64,000 nucleotides of DNA from positions 298,251 through 362,250 of the forward strand of contig CACRSC010000037.1 in assembly GCA_902651635.1 (NCBI GenBank), read 5' to 3'. The notes under the pieces are model-generated. The model saw only the letters and a list, made by a program, of their open reading frames with translations. It was not told the DNA's origin and made no database searches. The DNA comes from Mastigamoeba balamuthi. Lineage: Eukaryota > Evosea > Mastigamoebida > Mastigamoebidae. The translations under genes and the position numbers were made by a program. Positions 1 through 11,409 of this stretch are shown piece after piece (positions within the stretch are counted from its first letter, which is position 1; the number at the start of each line of letters is the position of its first letter).

Positions 1-2318
1 GTGGTGGTTCTCGAGGACGCTGGCGTCGTTGTAGAGGAGGGCGAGGTCCGTGCGGGCAGCCGTCTGGAAGTGGTTGTTCCTGCCCGGGTGCCCCACGTCG
101 TGCACGACGCACGCCAGCACCAGCGACACGCTCTCCAGGGGGCTCAGCGCCAGCGCAGACCCGCCCAGCAGCGCCACCATCGCTTGCGTGACGTCTGCGG
201 CGTGCGTGGCGTTGTGGTAGGGGTTCTCCTCCCGGTACAGCCCCTCGATCTCGACGAGGAACTCTCGGAGGACCTTCTCGGGGACCCCGAGCAGCCCCAG
301 GCAGTCGACGCGGCGGAGCGCAGCCGTCGTCACGTCGATGAAGCACCCGGGGCCGTAGGCGAGGGCGCTGAACGACCACTCGCCGATGGAGAGCAGCCTG
401 GCCTCGTCGCGGACGCCGGTCTCGTCCGTGTCGACCACGAGGGCTCTGCGGTAGAAGCTGTCCGTCTGGCTGTCGCGCTGGTCCTGGGGCACGAACTCCT
501 GCTTGATCCAGCGCTCCTGCTCGGCGCTCAGCTGCCTGCTCTTGAGGTCCACGCGGAACAGCCCCGTGCTGAGCGCCGTCATCACGCCGTCGACCGTCTC
601 CTGGATCTCGTTGCGCGACATGCTCTCGGCGCGCATCCGCCGCAGCGCAGCGACGACCCTGTCCATGCCCGTGCCCATCTGCGCCGCCTCTGTCTGCAGC
701 ATCTTGCGCGACGCCTTGAACATGGCCCGCAGCGCCAGCGCGAACAGGCCTCCCACGACGACGGGGATGCCCACGAGGATGACGATCCCCGTGAAGAGCG
801 CCGTCCGCGAGACCCTGTAGAGCGTGTCGGTGTAGTCGCTCTCTGCCACCGAGACGATCGTCGTCCAGTTGAGCCCGTACCTGCGTGGTGCAGGCGGTGA
901 GTGGGCCCGCGGTGCTGTGGGCTCTCGGCGCACTTGTCTGTGGTGGGCTGGATCGACACGTGCACGGTCTCGTCGCGGTCGTCGAGCCTCACGGTCAGCG
1001 TGATCGACGTGTCCTGCGTGAAGTAGAACGGGCTCGCCGTGTCCCCTGCGTGCTGCATGATGTACGTGGCGACAGCGCGGCACTGAGGGGGCCGGACGAG
1101 GCTCAGCGAGTGCACAAGAGGACCACTGAAAGAGAGCACAGCCGAGCGTACCATCGGGTCTTTGAGCTCCGTGGCAAGAATGGTCTGCGGCACCCCTCTC
1201 GAGTCGTTGGTGTAGATGGGCTCGCCGTGCGAGTTGCCAACGACCACCCCGTCGGTGGTGAGGACGAGGACGCGGGCGCTGGGCGACAGGTCCAGTGTGC
1301 CCAGGTACTCTGCTCAAAGCACTGAGCCCGAGATCCGATTCTGCGGGGCATTCGATGGACGTACCAGTGATAACGCCCAACACTATGTTGACGTTGAACG
1401 TCCCGATGTGCTTGCCGTCGCGGTAGATCGCCCTCCCGATGGCGACCAGAAGCTCGATGAGAATTGCATTGTCGACCTGCAGACTTGTTGGTCACCAGCG
1501 GCATTCGTCCAAAGAGCTCACGTCTTTCCCGGTCACCTCGGTGATTATGTACGGGTACCAGCGCGTCACCCCATCAGGGGGTACGTACGGGCCAACCGTC
1601 CACTGCATCACGTCGTACTCCCCTGGCGGAAGGACCCCCTTGCTGAGAACTGCACTTGAAATTCGGCATAAACAGTCTTTACCTAGGTCCTCTGCGTTTT
1701 CGGGGTAGCTGCTGTTCCACATCGTGGCGGGGTCTGCCACCCACCGCCTCTGGTGCGTCAGGCTGCCGTTTGCGAGGCGCCCCACGTCGTTGAGGTACAA
1801 CGTGCGCGTCGGGGCGTCGAACCACGCGACAGCCATCGTGCCGTCGGTGTACCCGACGCCCACGTACCTCAGGCGCATCTCGGGCGACACGCGCAGCCCG
1901 CAGCGGAGGAACTGGGCCATGGCAGCGCTCCGGTTGTCGAGGGGGAGCACGCGCGTGACCAGCAGGTCCTCCTGGAGCTCCAGCGAGGCCTCGACGGCGA
2001 CGGAGAGGAATTTCAGGACCTCGGAGCGGGCCGACGCCACGACCTTCTCGATCAGCGGGTTCGCCACCTGGCGCACGCTGGTCAGCCCCGCGTTGCGCGC
2101 CATCAGCCAGGGGGCCACCACTGCACAGTTCGTTTTTCTTGGGGTCACCGAGTGCTTTTTTTCCCTTCCGGTTCGTTTTTCCGGGGGCGATTGTGAACTC
2201 GCGGAAGCAGCGCACCTGCGACGACAACCGCAGCAATCGCGACGAGGCCGAGAGAGGCCTCGAGGGCCGCGATCTTGCAGCGGAGCCTGCAGGCGCCGCT
2301 GGTGGCGGGCACGGGCAT
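1..2318 (-). CDS. Membrane-anchored cyclic-nucleotide phosphodiesterase with extracellular sensor (PDE1, 3' end beyond window)
   Basis: Predicted to hydrolyse cAMP or cGMP at the cytosolic face of a membrane, under control of an extracellular domain. The start at 2318 opens with a short basic stretch and a hydrophobic signal anchor (LEASLGLVAIAAVVVA, split by an intron near 2215-2120). A Cache-like ectodomain of about 300 residues follows, including the segment RAIYRDGKHIGTFNVN. A second membrane helix (FTGIVILVGIPVVVGGLFAL, 810-760) precedes the PDEase I domain with YHNATHAADV and HDVGHPGRNNHF, the metal-binding HNxxH and HDxxHPG signatures. The window edge cuts the catalytic domain soon afterwards. 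Introns near 1375-1320 and 930-880 use GTACGT and GTGCGC donors. It is a paralogue of the gene at 24548-27756. Cyclase, TAF5 and an unrecognised gene lie downstream of its promoter. Substrate preference cannot be read because the base-recognition residues lie outside the window. Confidence 0.85.
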
Positions 2319-2343
2319 GCGCGGCAGGAAGCGCTGTGAAGCT

Positions 2344-2354
2344 GCTATTTATGG
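2344..2354 (-). promoter_or_regulatory. TATA-like element of PDE1
   Basis: The minus strand reads CCATAAATAGC about 26 to 36 bases upstream of the chosen start codon. The second phosphodiesterase gene has a similar element (TATAAATAGAG at 27872-27882). The match is by eye, and no transcription start is known. Confidence 0.35.
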
Positions 2355-2359
2355 CGGGC

Positions 2360-2888
2360 GGCCAATACCGGTCCCCTGGAATGATAAATATCACCACAGG
2401 AGAAATTCCGCAGAGTGCCCTGTGCCGAATGATGGTGCTCTCTCCAGTCACTCTGGGCACAACAGAGTGAATCGGATGAGACAATCTGGCCAGTTCTGCG
2501 TCAGTCCAAACCATTGGAGCACAACCCGCAGCCCGACAATGAACCGAGTGCTCAGATTGGCTGTCGTGAGACACAGAGGACAATTGTTATGACTCCCTTC
2601 TTGATTTCTCGCAGACGTTTTTTGCTGTTCTTGGCGGTCCCGGTCCAGTACCCACCCCTGCACATATACTCAGTGCGACGCCTGGCTGATGGCGCCAGGA
2701 AGACAGTGTTTAATGAGCAGTTGATCTCAACAACAGGGAAAACAAACTCAAGACCTTCAAGCACCCAGCCCAGTCCTCGGGATCGATCCGCTCATGAAGG
2801 CTTCACTCCCTGTATGAGCAACGAGACACACGACGGCTACGCTGCCAGCCAGAGCTCGTGGGCTTCCGCAGGGGAAAAAAAATCAGCA
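2360..2888. other. Intergenic stretch between PDE1 and TAF5
   Basis: The divergent spacer between PDE1 and TAF5 is poorer in CpG than the flanking exons and carries no coding frame I can support. Short frames on both strands lack codon bias and family resemblance. Confidence 0.5.
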
Positions 2889-2920
2889 GATATTTTCAGC
2901 AGGAAGAGATACGCGTATCT
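2889..2920 (+). promoter_or_regulatory. GATATTTTC box plus 14-bp palindrome upstream of TAF5
   Basis: GATATTTTC (2889-2897) is followed by the perfect palindrome AGATACGCGTATCT (2907-2920), about 70 to 100 bases before the TAF5 start. The same GATATTT-type box recurs upstream of most housekeeping genes in this window, so a shared promoter element is likely. The function is inferred. Confidence 0.4.
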
Positions 2921-2989
2921 CGCGCGAGACACAACAAACGCAAAAGATTTCCCGCGGCCCAGCGCGCGCGCCAGAGAGCGAGCGGAGCG

Positions 2990-5900
2990 ATGGCGGAGCA
3001 GAACCGGGACCAGACGATCGAGGACTTTGTGGTGTGGTACATGCGCAAGCGGGGCTTCCGCCAGACGGAGCGCCAGCTGCGCGAGGAGCTCGCGGCCCGC
3101 GCCTCCTCGTCCGCCTCCCCTGCGGCCCCCGGGGCCCCTGCCCAGGGCGCTGCGGCCCCCGGCGCGGCCCCCGGCGCGGCCCAGGGGGGCGAGGGGGCCG
3201 AGGAGGCCGAGTGCGCGGCCAAGTTCGGGGCGGCGCTCGAGTCGGAGCTGAGCGCGGCGCACCAGATGATGCTCTTCTGCCTCCGCGACGAGTACGCGCC
3301 CGCCAGGTACGCACAGGCCTACGCAGAGCTCAAGGCCTGGGCCGAGAAGCTCATCGAGCCCTACAAGGTGCGCTGGGGGGTGGCAGATACGCGGATCTTC
3401 TCCCCCCCCCGTGGGACACAGATCTGGATTCGACGGGGATTCCGGGATCTAGGGGCGGATTCACGGCTGATATGGGGCACCGGGGGATTCCGGAATCTGC
3501 GGGTGGGAGATACGCGCATCGTTCGTATCGGGATTCGGGGGCTGATTCGCCCGCTGGTGCTGCGCAGACGGAGGTGTGCCCGGTGCTCTACCCCACGTTT
3601 GTGCACACGTACCTGGAGCTGCTCGAGAGGTTCCCCAACGACAAGGAGGAAGGCGCGGCTCTCTGTCTCTCTCCCCAGGATGACGTGTTGTTGACGTGGC
3701 GGAGCAGCGGCCAAGTTCTTTGCGCTGAACAAGCAGGACTTTGCGGTGGAGTGGGGCTCGGACATTGCGCAGCTGCAGAACATCAACAGCGCCGAGGTCA
3801 TCAAGGAGTGCCGCGACAACGTGCGCCCCCTGCTGCCTGCGCACTGCGCTCCCTGTGTGCAACGTGGGCCGTGTCTTCTGTGTCTTCATTCATTCTTCAG
3901 TGTATTCAGTGGCTTCAGTGTTTTCATTCATTGTATTTCATTGGTATTTCATTGCATTGAGTTTATCCAGTGTGTGCAACGCGTGGGCATTGCTTTCAGT
4001 GCACTATGCGTGTGCAGATATGCGTGCTTTTCAATGCGTGTTGTGTCTTCATTTTATTCAGTGCATTCAGTGTACTCGGTGTGTACAGCGTACTTGTCGT
4101 GGGAGTGGGAGCAGTGTATCCGGTGTGTCGTGTTTCTGTGTTACCTCTGGCAGCCCCTCCTCGTCCCCTCGCCCGCATCGCTCAGCCAAGCCCCTGCTGT
4201 GCGCTGCGCAGATTGCCAAGCTGTTCCGGGAGAAGAAGTTCATCGTCTACATGACGCACGAGGCCTTTGAGCTGCTGACGGCCTTCCTGCACCAGCGCGA
4301 GCCCCGCATCATGCTCGGCCTCATCGTCCAGTACCTCGACATCAAAGGCACGCCCACGTCCTCCTCGTGCTCTGCTCCGTTTCCCGCGAATTTCAATTGA
4401 TTTGCTTTTTGTTCTCTTGTGTCTCTGTCGGCTTACTATTGGCCCCCGCGCAGTGACGGCCAACGTGCCGCGGCCCGAGGCGCGGGCGGCGTCTGTGGCG
4501 GGGCAGGCGTCGGACGGCCCGGTGAGCGGCGGGGCGCTGCAGCTGGGGATGGCGGAGGAGGTCAAGGCGTTCCACATGCCGCCCGTGCGCGGCGCCAAGT
4601 GGCCCGCGGACCAGGTGCGCCCGCGGCCGGTGCCGCCGCCCAGCGAGGAGCTCGAGCGCGCGATGCGGGACGAGGCGGCGAACCGGCTGGAGCTGAGCCG
4701 CGACGAGAAGCTCGTGGCGATGCCGTCGGTCTGCATGGCGACGCTCTACTGCACGCACGACGAGCTCAACGCGTGCGACTTCAGCCGCGACAGCCAGCAG
4801 CTGGCCGGCGCGTTCAGCGACTCGAGCGTGCGGCTGTGGGACGTGGCCGACCCCAACCGCAAGTACCGGGCGCTGCGCGGGCACTACGGGCCGGTCTACG
4901 GGCTGAGCTTCAGCCCCGACTGCAAGTGGCTGCTGAGCTCGTCCGAGGACACGACCGTGCGGCTCTGGTCGATCGACGCCGGGGCCGCGGCCAACGTGGT
5001 GTGCTACAAGGGCCACGGGGCGCCCGTGTGGGACGTGGCCTTTGCGCCGGCCATGTACTACTTCGCCAGCGCCTCGCACGACCGCACGGCCCGCGTCTGG
5101 GCCACCAACCACGCGGCGCCCGTGCGCATCCTCGTGGGCCACACGGCCGACGTCAATGTCGTCCGCTTCCACCCCAACTGCAGCTACGTCGCCACGGGCT
5201 CTTCGGACAAGTGCGTCCGCCTCTGGGACGTCTCGCAGGGCCAGTGCGTCCGCATGTACTCGCTCCACACGCGCCCCGTCACCGCCCTCGCCTTCAGCCC
5301 CAACGGCCGCACCCTCGTCTCGGGAGGCACGTCTCCCCCACCGCTGCCGCCGCCGCCGCTGGCACGCCAGCGCGACGCCACTGACGCCACGGCGCGCAGC
5401 CGAGGACGGGACGATCGTCGTCAGCGACGTGGCCACGTGCAAGAAGCTCGCCCTCATCGCGCCCGCGGGCCCGCAGGAGGGCAGGCGCGAGAGGCCCTCG
5501 CTGCCGGCCGTCTCGTCCATCTCGTACAGCACGTCGGGGTGCGTCGCTGGCGCCGTCTCTTCTGCGCGCGGGGTCTCAGAGCCCGAGTGGTGTCGCGAGT
5601 TTCAACGGGGGCAGCGAATTCGAACAATTCAATTGAATCTGCTGGCACGGCGGCGATGCAGCACTCCCTCTCCCTCGAGGCAGAGGCCTGGCACGGCGCG
5701 GCACACTGCCAAGTGCAACAGCCCCTCCCGCGAGTGTTCATTGCTGGGGGAGAGAACGACGTTTGGCTGCGCTGGTTTCCTCACGCGGTGCGCGTGTGGG
5801 GCGGGCTGGCGCGCGCAGGGACATGGTGGCGACGGCGTCGCTGGACGGCACGGTGAGGCTGTGGGACGCGCAGGAGCTGGCGGCTGGGGGGCAGCAGCCG

Positions 5901-6020
5901 ATCAAGCCGCTGCGGGTGTTCGGGACCAAGCGGACGTCTGTGCACGTGGCCAAGTTCAGCCCCCAGAACTACGTCATGGCCGCCGGCCCCCACATACCGC
6001 AGTCGCAACCACCCAAGTGA
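2990..6020 (+). CDS. TAF5: Transcription initiation factor TFIID subunit 5
   Basis: TAF5 is a scaffold subunit of TFIID (and of SAGA in many eukaryotes) and acts in the nucleus. The start at 2990 begins a LisH segment (IEDFVVWYMRKRGFRQTERQ). The TAF5 N-terminal helical domain follows (YPTFVHTYLELLERF, then FREKKFIVYMTHEAFELL). From about 4780 there are six or so WD40 repeats, with repeated blades such as SSVRLWDV, TTVRLWSI, RTARVWAT, KCVRLWDV and GTVRLWDA. The stop is at 6018-6020. Seven exons give an open protein. Three introns fit only as GC-AG: 3653-3707, 4348-4453 and 5327-5399, each preceded by AG and starting GCGCGG, GCACGC and GCACGT. The intron near 3369-3570 carries several partial AGATACGCG-type repeats. 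The C-terminus after the last blade is short. The family call is secure from domain order. Confidence 0.93.
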
Positions 6021-6261
6021 GCAGCGCCCCCCCTGCAGTCCGCACGCGGGCGGGGCGGAGCAACACTCGAAGCAGCGCCAGTTGTTCTGTACGCCAAGGC
6101 CGAGCGGGTCTGTGCGCGCCTGGCGCTCGTCCTCGCGTGCCTGTTGGTTATGCCGCGAACACAAGCCAGGGCTGCGTGCCTCAGTATTCCTCTCTCCTTC
6201 GCTCGCGTGCGTGGGCTGAGCTGGCACTCAGTGTGTGGGGGCGACGGCGCGTCAGAGGGGC

Positions 6262-7580
6262 TCAGCCCTCCCTCTTCTTCCTCTTGGCGGGGGGCTGCGC
6301 CGAGTCGCTTGCCGCAGGGAGGCGGAGCTGCAGCAGCCACCCACTGTGGATCTGCGCAATGCGCGGGGGGGGGTCGGTTTGCCACTCGCGGATGGTCTCC
6401 ATGATCATCTGGTACACTTGGTCCTTGTCTGTCACTCCGCCCTGCTCGGCCAACTGCAGGGCCAACTCGGCCAGCTGACTGTCCTCGGCCATCTCGCGGT
6501 CCGGCTCTGCTGGCTGCCAGTCCTTCTCGGCGAGCTGCTCGTCCAGGAGCTCTGAGGTGAGGCGGCGGGGCCAGCGGGTGGCCTCGTCGTAGTCAGTCCA
6601 CACTGCGAAGAACATGTCGACGCGCTTCCAGAAGACGGCTGCCCTCCGCGAGAGCGCGACTTGCCTCTTTTTGGGCTTGCCTCTGCGTTTCCCGAGGCTC
6701 ATCTAGAGCCGCTGCTGGTTCGAGCTGGCTAAAAAGGTCCTGGGCCCTGCGTGCGGGAAGGCACCGTGTCAGCCACCCGATGTGCAGTGCCCCAGCTGCA
6801 ACAGACTGTACTGCTGACTGCTCTTGGTCTTCTCGGGCTTGCCGCGCTTCCTGCTCCTCCCGCACTTGTTGTGCTCCTGGCAGGGGACAGGGGCAGGGAT
6901 GTCATCGATGCCGTTGAAGAGGAGGATGACGACGATCCTGCAGGAGGGCCTTGGTCAGCGGTGGCAACACTGGTACGGGTAAGGGGCTGGGCTGGGGCAA
7001 ACGACCTCAGATTCTTCCTGAAGAGCTTGGGGTTCTTCGAGTGCTTGGCCAGGTCTTCCACGTACTGAGAGAAGGCGATGCCCTTGATGTTCCAGTCCAC
7101 TGTGCAGCTGGGAACGAGAGCACGGGGGCCATCATGTTAACCAGGAGGCTGCTGATGCCGGTGTGGTAAAAGAGGGCGTACTCGCCGGGGACAGCACACA
7201 TGATCTCGTAGATGACGAGGGTGCATTCATCCTTGTCGTCCTTGCGGAGGAGCTGAACAGACTTGGCGGCTCCTGGGGATGACGTCTTTGAGGGTCACGT
7301 CCCCAGGCTCCCGCTTGCTGAGGAAGCTCGCGTCGATGCCGTGCGTGGTCCCCTCTGCGCTCTGTTCCACGGTGGCTGTGCCTGGTCCCCTTGCCTTGCT
7401 CTCGCTGTTGCTGTATGGGGCATTAGAGGCGCTGAGCTCCTTCCTCTTGGGCACGGAGACCTCTGTGCTGTCGGCGGCAGGCATGAACCGCATCGGGACA
7501 CGCCCCGTCTTGCACAGAATGCGCAGTGCCTTGCACGTGCTGGCCTGCATGGTCAACCCCTCTGGCACGAAATGAGACAT
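6262..7580 (-). CDS. Unrecognised intron-containing gene
   Basis: I do not recognise this product. Several minus-strand segments look coding: 7580-7280 (starts MSHFVPEGLTMQASTCKALR), 7270-7136 (contains DECTLVIYEIMCAVPGEYA), 7100-7015 (VDWNIKGIAFSQYVEDLAKH), and 6640-6262 (contains RVDMFFAVWTDYDEATRW), which ends in a basic tail AKRKKRE. They lie in different frames, so introns are required. I could not fix every junction: the one near 7115 offers no clean donor in phase. A lysine- and cysteine-rich block near 6890-6790 (CGRSRKRGKPEKTKSS) may be another exon. Basic tracts suggest a nuclear protein, but that is inference. It could also be a partly decayed gene, because CpG density is lower than in TAF5 next door. 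Confidence 0.4.
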
Positions 7581-7840
7581 TAAACAGTGCGAGGGCCCTG
7601 GTTCTTGCGTAGGGCACGAGGCAGACAATAGAGTTACCCGATACTATTCAATTGGTCCACCAATATCTGTAACGGCACCTAAAGGAAGTCGACGCCTCCT
7701 CCTAGTGCCGGAGCGGGCTTTAAGGAAGGGAAGGAGGCAGAGCTGTAGAGAGGGGGGAGGAGAAACAGGGGATCAATCGGGTTGGTTGATGCTCACTCAT
7801 GTGGGGCTTGTGATATCATTCCTGCTATTTGTCTGTCAAC
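7581..7840. other. Spacer between the unrecognised gene and cyclase L
   Basis: No coding frame or recognisable element is seen. The stretch lies downstream of cyclase L and upstream of the unrecognised gene, both on the minus strand. Confidence 0.4.
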
Positions 7841-10554
7841 TCAATCGGTGTGAAGCAGGCGAGCGATGATGTAGGGGACCACGGTGTCCTCGGGGTGGTC
7901 CATGCTGTAGGCCTTGAGCTCCTCGACGGTGCACCTGCCCTTGTGCAGATTCTCGCTCAGGTCCCTGAAGTTGTCGAACACGGCCTCGTTCTCGGGCGTC
8001 AGCTGCGACGTCTCCCCCAGGAACTCGTGCACCATCACGGCGCTTGCAAAGCCCCTGATGCGGATGCTCCCCAGGCACCGGAACGCATACCTGCGATGGA
8101 CAATCGTATTTACCTCAGAGGCCGGTGGCAATCCGTGGAGAAGCCGTCATACCTGACGCTGCACTTGTCCCTGATCGAGTCGGTCACGCAGAAGTGCGTA
8201 CCCATCTCCTTGTTCAGCGCCTCGAGCCGAGACGCCAGGTTGACAGAGTTTCCTGAGCCCAAATCAATTGTTGTCAGCCATTCAGGAGGAAAACGGATGA
8301 AAGACGACAGAGCAGGAGCAGCGGCAGTGGCGCACCGAGGACGGTGTAGTTGAGCCTGTTGGAGGAGCCGACGTTTCCGGCATAGACGGGGCCCGAGTGC
8401 CAGCCGACCCTGATGCCCATCTCGATGCCGTAGGACTTGGCGAAGCGCGAGTTCATCTGGGCCAGCGCGCTGTGGATCTCCAGCACGGCCTTGCACGACC
8501 GCAGCTCCGACTTCTCCACCGCCTCGGGGCAGCCCCACAGCGCCATGATGCTGTCCCCGATGTACTTGTCGATGATGGCCCCGTTCTCCTCGAGGATGTT
8601 CGACATGGCTGCCAGAGGCCATCAGAAACAGAGGTCAGTGGCGACTTGGTTGTTACGACTTTATGTTCTGGGGCAAAACAATGATAATCTATGGATTGCG
8701 CACTGTCAAACATCTCCTCCAGGATGCAGATGAGAGTGTCCGCCCCATGCGAATCCATCGTCGTAGTGAAGTTGGCCACGTCCAGGAACTGTGAGGGAAG
8801 CGATATTGTTGGCTCCTCTCCACTGGGGGCATCGAATCGAAATGGACCGCCAGGGCCGCACCAGAATGGTCGCCTGCATCTCCCGGACGCCCACCGAGGG
8901 CCGCAACTTCTTCTTGATGAGACTCTTAACCACCGCGATGGGCACGTACTTGGAGCTGCGCCCGCAGGTCAGAGCGGAGGGGATGGGGATGGGGGGGGGG
9001 AGCGCAATAGAGACGCACAAGGCCGCGAGGGTCTCGGACATCCTCTCCGCCTCTTTCTCGAGCTGCGCGCGGCACCGCACGTGAGGACACGCAGAGGAAG
9101 CGGTGAGGAGGGCCTGAGAGGGGGGGACACGCACGATGTTGACCTCGCTGATGGAGCTCCTGCGCGGGGTCGAGAAGGCGGTCCCGTCGATGCGGGCAAA
9201 GTCCAGCAGCGAGACGTGGTGCATCTGCTGCGACACCAGCGCCAGCGGCCTCACGATGCCCAGCCCGAACAGCGTCGCCAGGACGACGGCCACGAAGCTC
9301 ATGACGACCGTCTCGCACAGCACGGCGATGACTGCGACGGTCGTGCTGCTCGAGGCCCTGTCGATGTCGCGCTGCACCGCGTCGGGCAGGTACGCGACGA
9401 CCAGCCACCACGAGGCCCCGCCCACCACCGCCGCGTCCACGATCTCGACGCGGGCCCCGCCGCTCATGTCGAACTCCCTCTCGCACAGCGCGCCCCCGCA
9501 CAGCGCCGTCCAGGCCGCCTCGATGTCGCGCACCGTCTCGTTGGGGCAGCCGCTCATCGCCAGCGCCGCCCCCGTCGCCCCGCTCGCCGTCGCGACCCCC
9601 GCCGTGCCCGCGACGAGGACACGGTCGCCCGTCACGAGCAGCGCGATGTCGCTGGGCCTCAGGGCGCCGCTGGCGAAGAAGGCGCCGAAGCTGCGGACCG
9701 AGAGGGCGCACCAGACGACGGCGTCGTAGTTTGGGTCCGGGTGCTTGAGCTGCTCCGTGTACCACAGCACCGCACCCTCGTCGGCGTCGGCACTGGCGAT
9801 GGGTCCCAGCCACGCGGCGCCCTGCACCGCGTTGTCTCCGAGCGCGTTGGTCCACCAGGTCGCCGTGGGTACGCTGTAGTTGGCGACTGTCCACACGACG
9901 GCGCTTGCGCTGGTGGCGACGCTCTGGCGCACGTACCTGTAGCACACGAGGTCCGCCGACTGCTCCGTGTCCAGCACGCAGTACGCGGGGTCCGCGCGGC
10001 CCACGGCGCAACCCGTTTGCATGAACATGTGCGATCCGCGCGCGTTGGTCCACGCGACGCTCTGTGGGCGAGTGCTCCGTTAGTTCCGCTCTCCCGAGTT
10101 GTCCCCCGCAAGTCCGCGGGCTGCTTGTGAGGCCGCGGAGGCCACGCGCTGCCATGGCCCCCGCAGAGTCATCGGGCCACCGCGGGAGGGTGCCGCGACG
10201 CACGATGGAGCAGAGGTAGGGGTTGTTGATGCGCAGGGGCACGAGGAAGCGGTGCAGCACGTCGAGGTACTCGCTGGCGCTGCCCTCCATCATCTCGAGG
10301 GGCAGCTGCACCCTGAGCGCGTTGGCCACCGCCGGGGGCTGCGCCAGCGTCGCCGACACGTTGAGCGCGGCCCCGGAGGTGGTCGCGGTGCGGTAGACGT
10401 CTGTCAGGTCGTCGATGGCCTTGGAGGCCGCGTTGGAGAGGTCCGTGCTCGTGACGACCCACAGCGCGGCCAGCGGCGTGATGGACAGCAGGATCACCGC
10501 GGCCGTCACCGTCCCCACGGCGCAGGGCACCGCTCGCTGCAGCGACAGCTTCAT
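7841..10554 (-). CDS. Membrane class III nucleotide cyclase, copy L
   Basis: Predicted to make cAMP (or cGMP) inside the cell in response to an extracellular signal. The start at 10554 gives a first membrane helix (VGTVTAAVILLSITPLAALW). A ~380-residue ectodomain with paired cysteines follows, then a second helix (SFVAVVLATLFGLGIV) and a HAMP-like linker. The C-terminal cyclase domain contains FLDVANFTTTMD and DKYIGDSIMALWG (the two metal-binding aspartates; K typical of adenylate cyclases) and YTVLG-NSVNLASR with the conserved Asn and Arg. Eight exons are open; most donors are GTGCGY. The distal half, introns included, is almost identical to the copy at 31140-33846, whereas the ectodomain shows substitutions and a two-residue indel. 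It is divergently paired with the decayed WSC copy. Adenylate rather than guanylate specificity is inferred. Confidence 0.9.
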
Positions 10555-11409
10555 CGGAACCGCCTCTGGGGGTCTCTTCTCGCAAACGCCTCTGGAGGTC
10601 TCTGAGCCCCTTTCCCCCTTTTATTGTTCCTGTCTGCTCGCCAGAACTCAACTGTCGTCTTCTTTTCTCGAGCCCCCCCCCGACCTCGGTGATCTGTCAG
10701 TGCCACTGCGCACGTCACAGCGCCCGACGCAGAAATGAGCTCTTGCAACAGAGATTCTGGACCTGCCTTGTAATGGAATTGTCCACAGACTTCAGTTTCC
10801 GGCCAAATTGCCCAATCAGTACCGCATTGCTAGCTCCTAAAATTGACTTGACTCTTCAAGTTCACCCGAACCCCCGACCTGGCACGCTCTGATCTAACAG
10901 AAGGCGAGCTGGCTCTTTGCTTATAGGTCGGAGTTCGCTGCCTGCACCCCACATTGATTTAGTGACAGATGAATGCATGTGCAATTATTACGGGCCAGCG
11001 AATCAAACTATCGGTCTCAGTCTTGTGCCTGCAGTATTGGCTGTGTTCAAGCACGAGAGCTTACTGGTTGTCGGGGTTGACTCGATGGATTCAGCTGTCC
11101 GATTGTCAATATTCGAATTGAAGCTGTCTGGAGTGTGAGCTCGTGGAGGTTCTTTTCCGTCCTCAGTTGTTCTTCTGTCTGCTCGGCTCAACTGCCGTCT
11201 TCTTACAACCTCGGTGACCTGCCAATGCCACTGCGCACTTCACGACACAACGTAGGATTGTAAATTTCTTAGGTATTTTCAGGACCAATTAATGGCTGTG
11301 GTTCGTGGATCTGCCTTCTAGTCTCTCTTTATGTGTCAAACATCATTTTACTCTGGTCATCACACTGCGGGTCTCAAGTAGAGCGTTCCCATGTGAGCTG
11401 TGCTGCTTC
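10555..11409. promoter_or_regulatory. Divergent spacer between cyclase L and decayed WSC copy
   Basis: The first 20 to 25 bases upstream of the cyclase start match the corresponding 5' leader of copy R; beyond that, similarity fades. CpG density drops sharply from about 10700 onward. No coding frame is supported. It must hold the cyclase L promoter, but I see no clear TATA or GATATTT box. Confidence 0.4.

Noticed and set aside
1-900. Long plus-strand frame opposite the PDE1 catalytic exon
   Set aside because: The minus strand carries the HD phosphodiesterase motifs. The plus frame is an Arg/His/Val-rich shadow, common in GC-rich coding DNA.
7841-10554. Cyclase copy L as a pseudogene, because its WSC neighbour is decayed
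   Set aside because: All eight exons are open, catalytic residues are present and splice sites are intact. Only the WSC half of the duplicate has decayed.
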